A DNA stretch of 64,000 nt from Bacteroidota bacterium (GCA_029237775.1 JAQZBR010000003.1:146599-210598), one strand, 5' to 3'; shown: positions 42,578 to 51,559, counted from the stretch's first letter. The notes: generated from the sequence alone by a model not told the origin. Translations and numbers: made by a program.

Positions 42578-43087
42578 TTATCTGTGCTGATCGATAAAGA
42601 TCACATTACCGTCAGGGTCTTTTAAAATAACACTTGCCGGTCCGGTAGTTTTTTCATCAGCCTCGCTGTCGGTTTTAATTCCTCTGCTTTTCAGCTGCTT
42701 CTGTATCACACGCACATCATCAAACTTCTCAATGTTATGTGCATTTTCGTCCCAGCCCGGATTGAATGTGAGGATATGTCCTTCAAACATACCGTGAAAA
42801 AGCCCGATGATCGCATTCTCATTTTTCATAATAACATAGTTGCTTTCCATAGCACCACCGAGTAAAGTGAATCCCAGCTTTTCGTAAAACTCTCTGGAGG
42901 CTTTAAGGTCCTTTACATTCAGGCTGACCGAGAAAACGCCAAGCTTCATAGGTGTGTTTTCCGAGTTCATATAAATGACCTTTTGGCTGACGTTGTTCTC
43001 CGGTTGTTTAGCGATGCAGCTATTGATATAAAAACCAAGTGTGAATGACGCAAGAATTCCTGAGATAATTAAAGTCGTTTTCTTCAT
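42578..43087 (-). CDS. VOC-family (glyoxalase-fold) protein with an export signal
   Basis: 169 residues. The VOC fold spans ~45-169: KLGVFSVSLNVKDLKASREFYEKLGF, then VIMKNENAIIGLFHGMF, HILTFNPGW, VRVIQKQLKSRGIKT and PASVILKDPDGNVIFIDQH. Unusually for the family, an N-terminal hydrophobic segment (LIISGILASFTLGFYINSC) precedes the core and could be a lipoprotein or Sec signal. An ATG inside (MNSENTPMKLG) is also a natural start and would give a cytosolic protein of normal length. The metal-binding His expected at the first strand is replaced by Ser. Function (isomerase, dioxygenase or drug binding) cannot be decided. Confidence 0.75.
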   Translation of the reverse strand: MKKTTLIISGILASFTLGFYINSCIAKQPENNVSQKVIYMNSENTPMKLGVFSVSLNVKDLKASREFYEKLGFTLLGGAMESNYVIMKNENAIIGLFHGMFEGHILTFNPGWDENAHNIEKFDDVRVIQKQLKSRGIKTDSEADEKTTGPASVILKDPDGNVIFIDQHR

Positions 43088-43100
43088 GGGATGATTTTAT

Positions 43101-43652
43101 TTATGAGTTCGTTTTTTGATATTCCTCTTTAAGTAATGAGAATATAATTGTATCCTGTACTTCACCGTTTCTGACGTAATGTTGCTTCAGATAACCTTCC
43201 TGAGTGAAGTTGAATTTTTTGATCAAAGCTAAAGATGCATCGTTTGCGGGGCTTATGCAAGCTTCTACACGGTTTAAATTCATCTGATTAAAGCCGTAAT
43301 TAAGAATAGTGCTGACAGCTTCGCCCATAAGTCCTTTTCTTTTGTATTCGTCTTTCGTCAAGGCATATCCAAGCTCGGCCCTGAAATGATCGAAGTACCA
43401 GTTATGGAAACCGGCTCCCCCGATAACTTCGTTAGTTTCTTTTAAAATGAGTTTGAAATGTACAATAGACTTGTTGTAGGTCTTGTATCCGCCTGTGTTC
43501 TTCTTTTTTTCTGTCTCGAACTCCTCATCGGCCGAGAGTCCCAGCTCTTTTTTTATTTCTTCTTTAGAAAGATTTTCAAATATCCAGGCGAAGCCCTCGG
43601 GTGTGAGCTTTTTTAATAATAATCTTTCTGTTGTCAGGATTTCGAATTCCAT
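43101..43652 (-). CDS. GNAT N-acetyltransferase (RimJ/RimL-like)
   Basis: 183 residues from the ATG at 43652 (MEFEILTTERLLLKKLTPEG). The longer frame to 43730 runs through the DUF2200 stop region and has no family support. The fold is RimJ/RimL-like: ERLLLKKLTPEGFAWI, then IGGAGFHNWYFDHFRAELGYAL, the acetyl-CoA loop as YKRKGLMGEAVSTIL, and NRVEACISPANDASLALIKKFNFTQEG. It acetylates a protein N-terminus or a small amine. The acceptor is unknown. It lies between the VOC and DUF2200 genes, 16 bases from the latter. Confidence 0.88.
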   Translation of the reverse strand: MEFEILTTERLLLKKLTPEGFAWIFENLSKEEIKKELGLSADEEFETEKKKNTGGYKTYNKSIVHFKLILKETNEVIGGAGFHNWYFDHFRAELGYALTKDEYKRKGLMGEAVSTILNYGFNQMNLNRVEACISPANDASLALIKKFNFTQEGYLKQHYVRNGEVQDTIIFSLLKEEYQKTNS

Positions 43653-43668
43653 ATTGGACCGATATATT

Positions 43669-44028
43669 TTAGCTTCGTAAGATCTTCTCCATTTTTTTTC
43701 CTTTTGCCAGCTCATCCACCAGTTTATCAAGATACCGTACCTTTTGAGTTAAAGGGTCTTCAATCTCTTCTACACGATATCCGCAGATCAGTCCTGCGAT
43801 GAGATGTGCTTTTGGATTCAGTGATGCCTTTTGAAAGAAGGTTTCAAATGTGATATTTTCTTTCATTATTTTCTGAAGCTTTTTATTGTCGAAGCCGGTA
43901 AGCCATTCTATAACCTGATCCAGCTCATCTTTCGTTCGCCCTTTCTTTTCCACCTTCGTCAGATACAAAGGGTATACGGTGTTGAAGAGCATCCTCGCGA
44001 TACGTTCATTATGATTTATATTCTTCAT
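43669..44028 (-). CDS. DUF2200 domain protein
   Basis: 119 residues. The sequence RIARMLFNTVYPLYLTKVEKKGRTKDELDQVI opens the family, and LTGFD, TFETFFQKA, NPKAHLIAGLICGYRVEEIEDPLTQKVRYLDKLVDELAKGK completes it. DUF2200 proteins have no known activity. It is cytosolic and the first gene of a small minus-strand group with the acetyltransferase and VOC genes. Confidence 0.88.
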   Translation of the reverse strand: MKNINHNERIARMLFNTVYPLYLTKVEKKGRTKDELDQVIEWLTGFDNKKLQKIMKENITFETFFQKASLNPKAHLIAGLICGYRVEEIEDPLTQKVRYLDKLVDELAKGKKMEKILRS

Positions 44029-44135
44029 CTCGTTAAAATCATTATTGATTCAGGAATAAAATTAAGATTTTAAATATAAAAGCCGGCAGTTATCCTTCAT
44101 TCAATATTAATTTAAATTCATTAGTTTTATCTCAG

Positions 44136-45515
44136 ATGAAATCTGAACTCAGCACGCTCGACACCATTCAACAGCTCCGGAAAAAGGAGCGTTACCTCGA
44201 GGTGATCTATAAGTTCGCCACTTCATTGCTTGAAGCACAAACAATTGATGAAGTGGTCTGGACTGTCGCGAAGAATGCGATCGCACAGCTGGGTTATGTC
44301 GATTGCGTGATTTACCTTCTCGATACTGATAACAAGCATCTTATTCAACGAGCCGCGCACGGGCCCAAGAATCCGATCGCGCTGGACATTAAGAACCCAA
44401 TCAAATTAAGAATCGGGCAGGGAGTTGTTGGTGATGTTGCCAAGCGAGGCAAAGGAGAGATCATTTCTGATACAAGTAGTGATCCGCGTTATGTTGTGGA
44501 TGATGATATGCGTTTGTCGGAGATCGCGGTTCCTATCATTCATAACAAAAAGGTGATCGGTGTGATCGACTCAGAGCATCCTGACAAAAATTTTTACCCT
44601 TCTGATGATCTTCAGATCCTGGAGACGATCGCTTCCATGACAGCCACCAAGCTTGAGCAGACAAGGAATAACGAAGAATTGAAACAGCTGCAGCTTCATC
44701 TTCAGCAATTGGTTAAGGAGCGAACAAATGACCTTGAAAAAGCATTAGTTGAAGTTAACCGGCAAAAATCAGAGATCACCGACAGTATTCATTACGCAAA
44801 AAGAATCCAGTGTGCTATTCTTCCACACGAAAGGGTGCTGAAAGAAAATCTCAGGAATTTATTTATTCTTTATAAGCCAAAGGATATTGTCGCAGGTGAT
44901 TTTTACTGGACAGAGCGTGTAGATGAAACAGTCTTTTTTGCTGTGGCCGACTGCACCGGACATGGCGTTCCGGGTGCGATGGTGTCTGTGGTTTGCCATA
45001 ACGCATTAAACAGTGCAATCAAAGAATTCAAATTAAGACAGCCTGCAGAGATCTTAAATAAAGTAAGAGAGCTTGTTATAGAAACATTTGAAAAGAGTGA
45101 TGAGAATGTTATGGATGGGATGGACATTGCTCTTTGCTCTTTCGAGAAAAAAGAAATGAAGCTCGAATATTCGGGTGCGTACATTCCGTTATACATAATC
45201 CGGAATGGTAAACTCCTGATGACCAAAGCTGATAAACAGCCAATCGGAGTGCATCTCGAGAGTAAGTCTTTCACCAATCATACCATTAATATTCATCAGA
45301 ACGATAGCCTTTATATTTTGTCTGATGGATTCGCAGATCAGTTCGGTGGCGACAGAGGGAAGAAGTTCTGAACTCGTAAGCTTAAAGAAATGCTTCTGGA
45401 GATTGCAGAAATTCCGGCTTCAAAGCAGAAAAAACATCTTGAAAAAATCTTTAACAATTGGAAAGGCAATCTTGATCAGGTTGATGATGTCACCGTTTTA
45501 GGAACGAGATTTTAA
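44136..45515 (+). pseudogene. GAF-SpoIIE (PP2C-type) phosphatase interrupted by an in-frame TGA
   Basis: A GAF domain (~20-180: ATSLLEAQTIDEVVWTVAKNA, then GQGVVGDVAKRGKGEII) leads into a coiled coil (~183-215) and a SpoIIE-type phosphatase domain (~225 onward): YAKRIQCAILPHERVL, VAGDFYWTERV, VADCTGHGVPGAMVSVV and MDIALCSFEK. The usual Asp clusters for metal binding are present. At 45369-45371 a TGA stops the frame after GGDRGKKF. The same frame continues for 47 codons to TAA (45513-45515), with the family-like end LKEMLLEIAEIPASKQKK, then NWKGNLDQVDDVTVLG. So a nonsense change, not a frameshift, shortens the protein to 411 residues and removes the last strands. A single-base sequencing error (AGA or CGA to TGA) is possible. 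I call it interrupted. Confidence 0.75.
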
Positions 45516-45760
45516 GTGACTCTTCCTTTAATTTCTTCATATTCTTTCTCATCTATTTTCTCCCAGCTCTTTTCGTAGTCAAAGGTCATATCATGAATAT
45601 AATTTCTGTCGGGCATGATCTTAACACTGAACTCATGAAATATACATTTGCTTCCCATAACAAGGACCTCTTCCCATTGGGTCTCTGAAACGATCTTAAA
45701 ATAAGCTTTTCCGTTGTGATATTTACGATACTGAGGGTAATCAGTCTTTTGCATTTTCAA
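45512..45760 (-). CDS. Small hypothetical protein
   Basis: 82 residues, cytosolic, charged. It reads as a compact fold with YPQYRKYHNGKAYFKIVSETQWEEV and FHEFSVKIMPDRNYIHDM. I do not recognise a family, but the conserved-looking Tyr/Trp spacing and length suggest a real gene. It ends four bases inside the interrupted phosphatase gene, convergent with it. A start two codons later (MQKTDYP) is equally possible. Confidence 0.6.
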   Translation of the reverse strand: MKMQKTDYPQYRKYHNGKAYFKIVSETQWEEVLVMGSKCIFHEFSVKIMPDRNYIHDMTFDYEKSWEKIDEKEYEEIKGRVT

Positions 45761-45800
45761 AGATAATAAATGATAGCTTGTTAATTATATCATCAGAATA

Positions 45801-45828
45801 TGCACGTTTAAATTCTTAAATTCGTGCA
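45801..45828. promoter_or_regulatory. Palindrome overlapping the start codon of the AddB-like gene
   Basis: TGCACG (45801-45806) pairs with CGTGCA (45823-45828), and inside it TTTAA with TTAAA around a short loop. The last base is the A of the ATG. As RNA it would hide the start site. As DNA it could be an operator. Confidence 0.45.
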
Positions 45829-48698
45829 TGCAATCTTTCCTTGAGAAAACTGTAGAATACCTGTACAAAAAATATGGCGATGATATAAGCGATCTGTGTA
45901 TCGTTTTACCAAACCGCAGGGCTGGATTGTTTTTGAAAACGCATCTTTCAAAAAATCTTAAAAAGACCTTCTGGAGTCCGGAGATATTAGCGACTGAAGA
46001 TTTTGTAGCATTACTGTCGGAATTGCAGCCTGCAGATTCAACAACTTTGTTATTTGAATTGTATGAGACTGTTAAAAAATGTAATCCTAATAATTCAGAG
46101 AGCTTTGATGAATTCAGCAAATGGGGTCAGATCTTGCTGAGCGACTTTAATGAGATAGACCGATATCTCATCGATGCGAAACAATTATTCGGAAATCTTA
46201 AAAATATTAAGGAGCTTGAAACGTGGAGTCTGAACAGCGATGAGCCATTAACGGACTTTCAAAAGCAGTATCTCGATTTCTGGCAACTGCTCGGAACTTA
46301 TTACAACGATTTTGTTGAGAGAACACTCGTCAAAAAACACGCTTATCAGGGGCTTGCTTATCGGGTAGTTGCGGCAGATCCTGAAGTTCGTGCTTCCAAA
46401 CATCCATGGAAGAAAATCATCTTCGCAGGTTTTAACGCCCTTAATCTTGCCGAAGAAATTATTATAGAAAAGCTCGTTGACGCTGACAAAGCAGAGATCA
46501 TCTGGGACACGGATAGCTATTATGTGAATGATCCAAACCAGGAGGCGGGCCGGTTTATCAGGAAATATAATGAGTACGGGAGGTTCAAAAAGATAAAGGA
46601 ACGAAACACTGTTTTTGAAGAGACTTTACTCAGCAATGAGAAAAAGAAAATAACCATTATTGGCGCGGCAAAAAATGTTGCGCAGGCTAAGGTTGCGGGG
46701 AGTCTTGTAACTGAAATCCAGAATGTACAGGGACATTTGCAGAACACTGCATTGGTACTTGCAGATGAAAATTTATTGTTTCCTGTTCTGCATTCACTCC
46801 CGGAAAAGCTGGAAGACATAAATGTAACAATGGGATATCCATTGAAGAATACACCGGTGGCAGGATTCTTTGATCTGGTGTTCAATCTGCATGAAAATGC
46901 AAAAAAGATCGCAGGCGATAAGCCTAACTATAGCTTTTACCACACAGACCTGGTTAAATTGCTTAATCACTCATATACGGCAATCGCGCTTGCGGATAAA
47001 GACAATCACCTCTCAGTTAAAAGCATTGTTTATACGATCCAGAGTAGAAATATTGTTTTTGCGGCTCAGTCGACATTGGAAAAGTTATTTAGCCAGCGGC
47101 CGCAGGAATATTTGCTTTTAAAACCTTTGTTTGAACACTGGCGTTCTGCCTCAGACGCATTGAATTGTGTTCAATATGTGATCGAGCTTTTGAAGGATGG
47201 AATTATTGCTCAGCAGAATAGCAAGGAAGAAAACAAATCAAGCCTGGAGCTTGAATATTTATTTTCATTTACAAAAATTGTAAAGCGCATTCAGGTACTC
47301 ATGACCGATTATCCGGATGCTATTGAAGATGTTAAAACTTTAAGAAGCGTCCTGAATCAGATCGTGCGCGGAAGTACGCTTCCATTCTATGGTGAGCCAT
47401 TAATGGGATTGCAGGTAATGGGAATGCTGGAAACACGTACTCTTGATTTCGAAAATGTTATTCTGCTTTCATGTAACGAAGATATTCTGCCTTCCGGGAA
47501 AGCAGTGAACTCATTTATCCCATACGAACTAAAACGTTTTTTCGGCCTGCCTACTTATAGTGATAAGGACGCTATCTTTGCTTACCATTTTTATCGTCTG
47601 CTTCAACGCGCGAAAAATATTTATCTGCTTTACAATACAGAAAGTGACGCTTTGGGAAGTGGTGAGCGGAGCAGATTTCTTACACAGCTTGCGTACGAGC
47701 TTCCGAAAGTTAATCCGAATGTAGTGATCACGGAACAGCTACTGAGTATCCCGGTTAAGTCCTCAGCTAACTCAGACGGCCTTCATGTTGTTAAAACACC
47801 TGAAATTATCGAGAAGCTCAAGCAGAAATCCGGCTCCGGTTTTTCTCCTTCATTGCTTAACAAATACAGGAATTGTTCTTTGGAGTTTTATTTTCACGGC
47901 ATTGCCGGCCTGCAGGAAGCAGAAGAGGTTGAAGAAACTATTGGAGCAGATGTTCTTGGCAATGTGATCCATGGCGTTCTGGAAGAGCTTTATCAGCCCT
48001 TTGTAAATAATAAGCTTAGAGTGGAAGATATCAAAGCTATGAAAGGTAAGGTCGAGGAACTTGCTGTAAAGGGCTTTGAAAAGAATTACAGTCGTGCTGA
48101 GATTAGCTACGGCAAGAATCTCTTAACACTAAAGGTTGCTCTTAAATTTATTTCAAACTTCCTGGATGCCGAAATTGCTGCGGTATCTGCTGCTGAAAAA
48201 CGCGGTGAGCCGGTAATAATAAAAGCGCTTGAGGAAAAACTTACGGCAGAGATGATGATTGGCACTGCTACGGTTACAATTAAAGGAACTGCGGACCGAA
48301 TAGACAGTATTGGCAACATTACAAGGATTGTCGATTATAAAACAGGGATGGCCGCAAACAATGAGCTGAAGTTTGATGACTGGGATGCTATCAGAACGGA
48401 TACAAATCTGGGCAAAAGCTTTCAGTTGTTGATGTATGCGTATTTGTACCATAAGATGAATCCTCATATCACCGAAAATTTACAATCCGGGATCATTACG
48501 TTCCGTGAGCTGAGTGCAGGATTGAAATCAGTGAAAGTTAATGGAAATACATATCTTGATTCGGAGACTTTAAAAGAATTTGAATCGCAATTACAAACTC
48601 TTTTAACCGAGATCCTCGATCCTTCGAAAAATTTTATTCAGTCTGAAGATGTTGCTAATTGCATCTATTGTAGTTTTAAGGGGATTTGCAACAGATAG
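45828..48698 (+). CDS. AddB-like PD-(D/E)XK nuclease with degenerate helicase body
   Basis: 956 residues. The N-terminal part resembles AddB-type helicase relatives without a clear Walker A (IVLPNRRAGLFLKTHL, ALVLADENLLFPVL), and motif ENVILLSCNEDILPSG is the helicase-like segment. The C-terminal ~280 residues are a RecB-family nuclease: GTADRIDSIGNITRIVDYKTG supplies the D and the E/D-x-K. The iron-sulfur Cys appear as RNCSLEF before the domain and NCIYCSFKGICNR at the end, as in AddB, where a [4Fe-4S] cluster pins the nuclease. AddAB resects double-strand breaks for recombination. The AddA partner is not in the window. A palindrome overlaps the start codon. Confidence 0.88.
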   Translation: MQSFLEKTVEYLYKKYGDDISDLCIVLPNRRAGLFLKTHLSKNLKKTFWSPEILATEDFVALLSELQPADSTTLLFELYETVKKCNPNNSESFDEFSKWGQILLSDFNEIDRYLIDAKQLFGNLKNIKELETWSLNSDEPLTDFQKQYLDFWQLLGTYYNDFVERTLVKKHAYQGLAYRVVAADPEVRASKHPWKKIIFAGFNALNLAEEIIIEKLVDADKAEIIWDTDSYYVNDPNQEAGRFIRKYNEYGRFKKIKERNTVFEETLLSNEKKKITIIGAAKNVAQAKVAGSLVTEIQNVQGHLQNTALVLADENLLFPVLHSLPEKLEDINVTMGYPLKNTPVAGFFDLVFNLHENAKKIAGDKPNYSFYHTDLVKLLNHSYTAIALADKDNHLSVKSIVYTIQSRNIVFAAQSTLEKLFSQRPQEYLLLKPLFEHWRSASDALNCVQYVIELLKDGIIAQQNSKEENKSSLELEYLFSFTKIVKRIQVLMTDYPDAIEDVKTLRSVLNQIVRGSTLPFYGEPLMGLQVMGMLETRTLDFENVILLSCNEDILPSGKAVNSFIPYELKRFFGLPTYSDKDAIFAYHFYRLLQRAKNIYLLYNTESDALGSGERSRFLTQLAYELPKVNPNVVITEQLLSIPVKSSANSDGLHVVKTPEIIEKLKQKSGSGFSPSLLNKYRNCSLEFYFHGIAGLQEAEEVEETIGADVLGNVIHGVLEELYQPFVNNKLRVEDIKAMKGKVEELAVKGFEKNYSRAEISYGKNLLTLKVALKFISNFLDAEIAAVSAAEKRGEPVIIKALEEKLTAEMMIGTATVTIKGTADRIDSIGNITRIVDYKTGMAANNELKFDDWDAIRTDTNLGKSFQLLMYAYLYHKMNPHITENLQSGIITFRELSAGLKSVKVNGNTYLDSETLKEFESQLQTLLTEILDPSKNFIQSEDVANCIYCSFKGICNR

Positions 48699-48726
48699 TG
48701 AAGTAATATTTACAGGAAGATCGCGT

Positions 48727-48760
48727 TTTGACGGAATAAAATTACATCCCTGTATCTTTT
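48727..48760 (+). promoter_or_regulatory. Possible promoter of the sigma-factor operon
   Basis: TTTG at 48727-48730, 22-base spacer, TATCTTTT (48753-48760), 7 of 8 to TAnnTTTG. The spacing is at the long end of the accepted range. Confidence 0.35.
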
Positions 48761-48799
48761 CCTGAGATCCTGCATTATGAATTAAACTAAACAGAAACG

Positions 48800-49363
48800 G
48801 TGAACGCGCATCATAAGACCGAATCGGACCTGAAGCTGGAATTGCAGCATATTGAAGCTGCTAAAGATAATCCTGCGCGCTTTAATATCCTTTACGATAA
48901 ATACTATAAGCAGATCTTTATTTTCGTGCACCGCAGAACCGGTGAAGAAGAGCTTACTGCGGATCTCGTTTCTCAGGTATTTCTTAAGGCATTGGTGAAT
49001 ATTAAAAAATATGAGTTCAAAGGCGTCCCGTTTTCAGCATGGCTCTTCCGCATTGCTTTTAATGAAATTAATATGTATTTTAGAAGGAATAATGCAGTCA
49101 GGATAGTAAGCCTGGAGCAGGGCAGCCTTGGCTCATTGATAGCGGAAACGGAAGAAGAGGATAATACTGAGGCACAGCAGAAAATGTTAAAAGCTCTGAA
49201 GCAAATGAGTGATGAGGATACACAACTGATCGAGCTTCGGTTCTTCGAAAAACGATCTTTCGCAGAGGTTGGCGATATAGTCGGGATCACAGAAAACAAT
49301 GCAAAGGTAAGGGTGTACCGTATCCTTGATAAGATCAAAAAAATAATGGGAAACAACAGATAG
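48800..49363 (+). CDS. ECF-type RNA polymerase sigma factor
   Basis: 187 residues. Region 2 is clear (ARFNILYDKYYKQIFIFVHRRTG, then LVSQVFLKALVNIKKYEFKGVPFSAWLFRIAFNEINMYFRR) and region 4 follows (MSDEDTQLIELRFFEKRSFAEVGDIVGITENNAKVRVYRILDKIKK). Regions 1 and 3 are absent, as in ECF factors. It should direct RNA polymerase to a small regulon in response to an envelope signal. The start is GTG at 48800. It is followed after 6 bases by a small membrane protein, the typical place of an anti-sigma factor, and then by an OmpA-like gene. Confidence 0.9.
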   Translation: MNAHHKTESDLKLELQHIEAAKDNPARFNILYDKYYKQIFIFVHRRTGEEELTADLVSQVFLKALVNIKKYEFKGVPFSAWLFRIAFNEINMYFRRNNAVRIVSLEQGSLGSLIAETEEEDNTEAQQKMLKALKQMSDEDTQLIELRFFEKRSFAEVGDIVGITENNAKVRVYRILDKIKKIMGNNR

Positions 49364-49368
49364 GCGAG

Positions 49369-49611
49369 ATGTCAGATAAAAAATTCAATATCGGTAAACC
49401 CGATTTGCCGGATGAGCAGATAAACAAGCACAAGGACTTCAAGAAGCTGATGTATAATTATCAGACAGGAACTTCCCCACTTTATAAAACACCTTTATAC
49501 AAGAACAAAAAAGTATTTCTGATCATACTTCTCATTTTGTTAATTATATTCGTGTTAGGCGAAGTAATAGAGAAAGATGAAAAGCCGGTAAATACACAGC
49601 AGACCAAATAA
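49369..49611 (+). CDS. Single-pass membrane protein next to the sigma factor, possible anti-sigma
   Basis: 80 residues: a charged N-terminal domain (GKPDLPDEQINKHKDFKKLM), a Pro/Tyr-rich linker (TSPLYKTPLYKNKK) and one membrane helix (VFLIILLILLIIFVLGEVI), then a short periplasmic tail. It has no ZAS zinc-binding motif or other known anti-sigma signature. The position directly behind an ECF gene, cytosolic N-terminus and single helix all fit an anti-sigma factor of an unusual kind. I infer that role and have no direct support. Confidence 0.6.
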   Translation: MSDKKFNIGKPDLPDEQINKHKDFKKLMYNYQTGTSPLYKTPLYKNKKVFLIILLILLIIFVLGEVIEKDEKPVNTQQTK

Positions 49612-49612
49612 T

Positions 49613-50290
49613 ATGAAAAAGATCTTTACAATTATAGGAATATTCTCTCTTGCACTCCTGAATGCGCAAACCTTACAACCGACAGAAACACAGGCTTTGC
49701 TTACGGTAGTAGTCGTTGATAAATCACAAAAACCGCTTGAAGGTGAGGAAGTAACTTTTATTGGTAAGGACCTTAAAGTTTATTCCGGTTACACCAGCGC
49801 GGAAGGTAAATTCGATCTTCTCGTTCCGGAGGGAGACGATTATAAAGTACAGTATAAAGCTTTCAGTGAGAACATGGATTACAATCATTTGAAGATCCCT
49901 TCTATGGAAGGAACTGTGACTTTCGAATATAAACTGATCATCAATCCTCCAAAAGTTTACACACTTGATAATGTATTCTTTGACACAGGAAAGTCAACCC
50001 TGAAGCCTGAATCATCCAAGGAATTGAATGAGCTTGCTGAATATATGATCAAAAAGAAATCACTGAAGATAGAAATTGCGGGACATACGGATAATATCGG
50101 CAATAAAGATGCGAATCAGAAACTATCCGAAGATCGCGCTAACTCCGTTAAAACTTTCCTGGTTAAAAAAGGAGTTGATCAGCAGAGGGTGATGGCCAAA
50201 GGGTACGGGGATTCTCAGCCTGTGGCAGATAACGGCACCGATGAAGGGCGTCAGAAGAACCGAAGGACCGAAGTTCGAAGCCTTGACTAA
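49613..50290 (+). CDS. OmpA-family outer-membrane/peptidoglycan-binding protein
   Basis: 225 residues with a signal peptide. Residues ~30-110 are an Ig-like carboxypeptidase-regulatory-type domain (LTVVVVDKSQKPLEGEEVTFIG). The C-terminal half is an OmpA domain: NVFFDTGKSTLKPESSKELNELAEYM, then IEIAGHTDNIGNKDANQKLS, EDRANSVKTFLVKKGV and GRQKNRRTEVR. The Asp in HTDN and the Arg in SEDRA are the peptidoglycan contacts. It lies one base after the membrane protein gene. It may sense or tether the cell wall in the sigma-factor circuit. Confidence 0.93.
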   Translation: MKKIFTIIGIFSLALLNAQTLQPTETQALLTVVVVDKSQKPLEGEEVTFIGKDLKVYSGYTSAEGKFDLLVPEGDDYKVQYKAFSENMDYNHLKIPSMEGTVTFEYKLIINPPKVYTLDNVFFDTGKSTLKPESSKELNELAEYMIKKKSLKIEIAGHTDNIGNKDANQKLSEDRANSVKTFLVKKGVDQQRVMAKGYGDSQPVADNGTDEGRQKNRRTEVRSLD

Positions 50291-50352
50291 TTCAATTTAT
50301 TTCTTCTCTTAAAAAGCGCTTATCTTTGGAGCCAATTATACATGATGCTTCA

Positions 50353-50961
50353 ATGAAAAGCCTATTAATATTTCTCTTTTCTTTTCTGTCCTTAACTTCC
50401 CTTGCTTGCGAATGTCCTCCTTCCGAGCCTCTCTCGAAAGAGATCGCGGATAAATTTGATGTTATTTTTTATGGCCGTATTGATTCCATTAAACCCTGTT
50501 CTTCGGATGGTATTGGAACAGCCTACTTCACGATTATAAATCTATATAAAGGCGCAGCAGAGCAACATGTCGCTGTGGATTATGACTGCACCTCCGAGTG
50601 TCTGATGAGCTTGGCAAAGGATGAGTCTTGGATCATCTATGCCGTATATCAGAAATTTGATCTTTTGACAGTGAGTCTCTGCAGCCCTTCAAGAAAAAAG
50701 TTCACAGGCGGGGAAACCGACCATTATCAAGTGATCAGCCAGAAATCATTTGACGAGGAGAATGATTTTCTTCAACAATCCTTTGGCATAAAAGCCTTTT
50801 CATCGCACAATGAATTGAATGACAAACAAAGAGAGATGCAGCCTCACAATGAGCAGCCGAGTGCATGGGGAAAATTATGGCTTCTGTTAGTGTCCTTAGC
50901 TGTATTGGCAATATTTTTTATAGTGATAAAGAAATTCTTTAAAAATGACAAACAAGTTTAA
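50353..50961 (+). CDS. Exported TIMP/netrin-like protein with C-terminal membrane helix
   Basis: 202 residues from the ATG at 50353 (the ATG at 50326 gives a poor signal). A signal peptide ends in SLACEC, so the mature protein starts CECPPSEPLSKEIADKFDVIFYGRI. This Cys-x-Cys opening followed by a barrel strand FDVIFYGRID resembles the N-terminal NTR/TIMP-like module. More Cys (KPCSSDG, YDCTSEC, SLCSPS) fit disulfides. A C-terminal helix (LWLLLVSLAVLAIFFIVI) anchors it. Function unknown. In this phylum such proteins are often poorly annotated. Its end overlaps the pyrophosphatase start by 17 bases. Confidence 0.65.
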   Translation: MKSLLIFLFSFLSLTSLACECPPSEPLSKEIADKFDVIFYGRIDSIKPCSSDGIGTAYFTIINLYKGAAEQHVAVDYDCTSECLMSLAKDESWIIYAVYQKFDLLTVSLCSPSRKKFTGGETDHYQVISQKSFDEENDFLQQSFGIKAFSSHNELNDKQREMQPHNEQPSAWGKLWLLLVSLAVLAIFFIVIKKFFKNDKQV

Positions 50962-51559
50962 ATCACATCCCTGGCATGGGATCGAAATCGGTGAAGATGC
51001 ACCTCAGGTCGTAACAGCTTTTATAGAAATAGTACCGACTGATACAGTTAAATATGAAATTGATAAAGAAACCGGTTACCTTAAAATAGACCGTCCGCAA
51101 AAATTTTCAAATGTAGTCCCTGCACTTTACGGTTTTCTTCCTCAAACGTATTGCGATGAGAAAATCGCTGCATTTGCTTCTAAACAATCGGGGCGTAAAG
51201 TGGAAAAAGGAGATGGTGATCCGCTTGATATTTTAGTGCTGAGTGAGCATGCAATTCCTCATGGTGATGTGATCTTACAGGCGATTCCGATCGGAGGTCT
51301 GAGATTGATAGATAAAGGTGAAGCGGATGACAAGATCATTGCTGTAATGAAAGCGGATGCAGTATACAGTGACTGGAAAGATCTTTCTGATATTCCTGAA
51401 AGTATTCTTAACAGGCTGAAACATTATTTTTTGACATATAAAGATCTTCCGGGGACGCCTTCAACTTGTGAGATAGCCGATGTTTATGGTAAAGAGGAAG
51501 CTTTGGAAGTTATATCGATCAGCAGAGAGGATTATGCAAATGCGTTCAAGAAAAAATAA
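50945..51559 (+). CDS. ppa: Inorganic pyrophosphatase, family I
   Basis: 204 residues. The family I signature DGDPLDI lies in GDGDPLDILVLSE, with the remaining metal ligands in the EIDKETGYLKIDRPQKFS and DKGEADDKIIAVMKAD segments. Lys and Tyr residues needed for phosphate binding (YLKIDR, VVPALYGFLPQTYC) are in place. It hydrolyses pyrophosphate to phosphate in the cytosol and keeps biosynthetic reactions running forward. It overlaps the preceding gene by 17 bases, an unusual coupling for a housekeeping enzyme. Confidence 0.95.
   Translation: MTNKFKSHPWHGIEIGEDAPQVVTAFIEIVPTDTVKYEIDKETGYLKIDRPQKFSNVVPALYGFLPQTYCDEKIAAFASKQSGRKVEKGDGDPLDILVLSEHAIPHGDVILQAIPIGGLRLIDKGEADDKIIAVMKADAVYSDWKDLSDIPESILNRLKHYFLTYKDLPGTPSTCEIADVYGKEEALEVISISREDYANAFKKK

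Noticed and set aside
45369..45371. TGA as selenocysteine or programmed read-through
   Set aside because: No hairpin of the SECIS type is evident after it, and the family has Lys/Arg there, not Cys. A simple nonsense change or base error is more likely.
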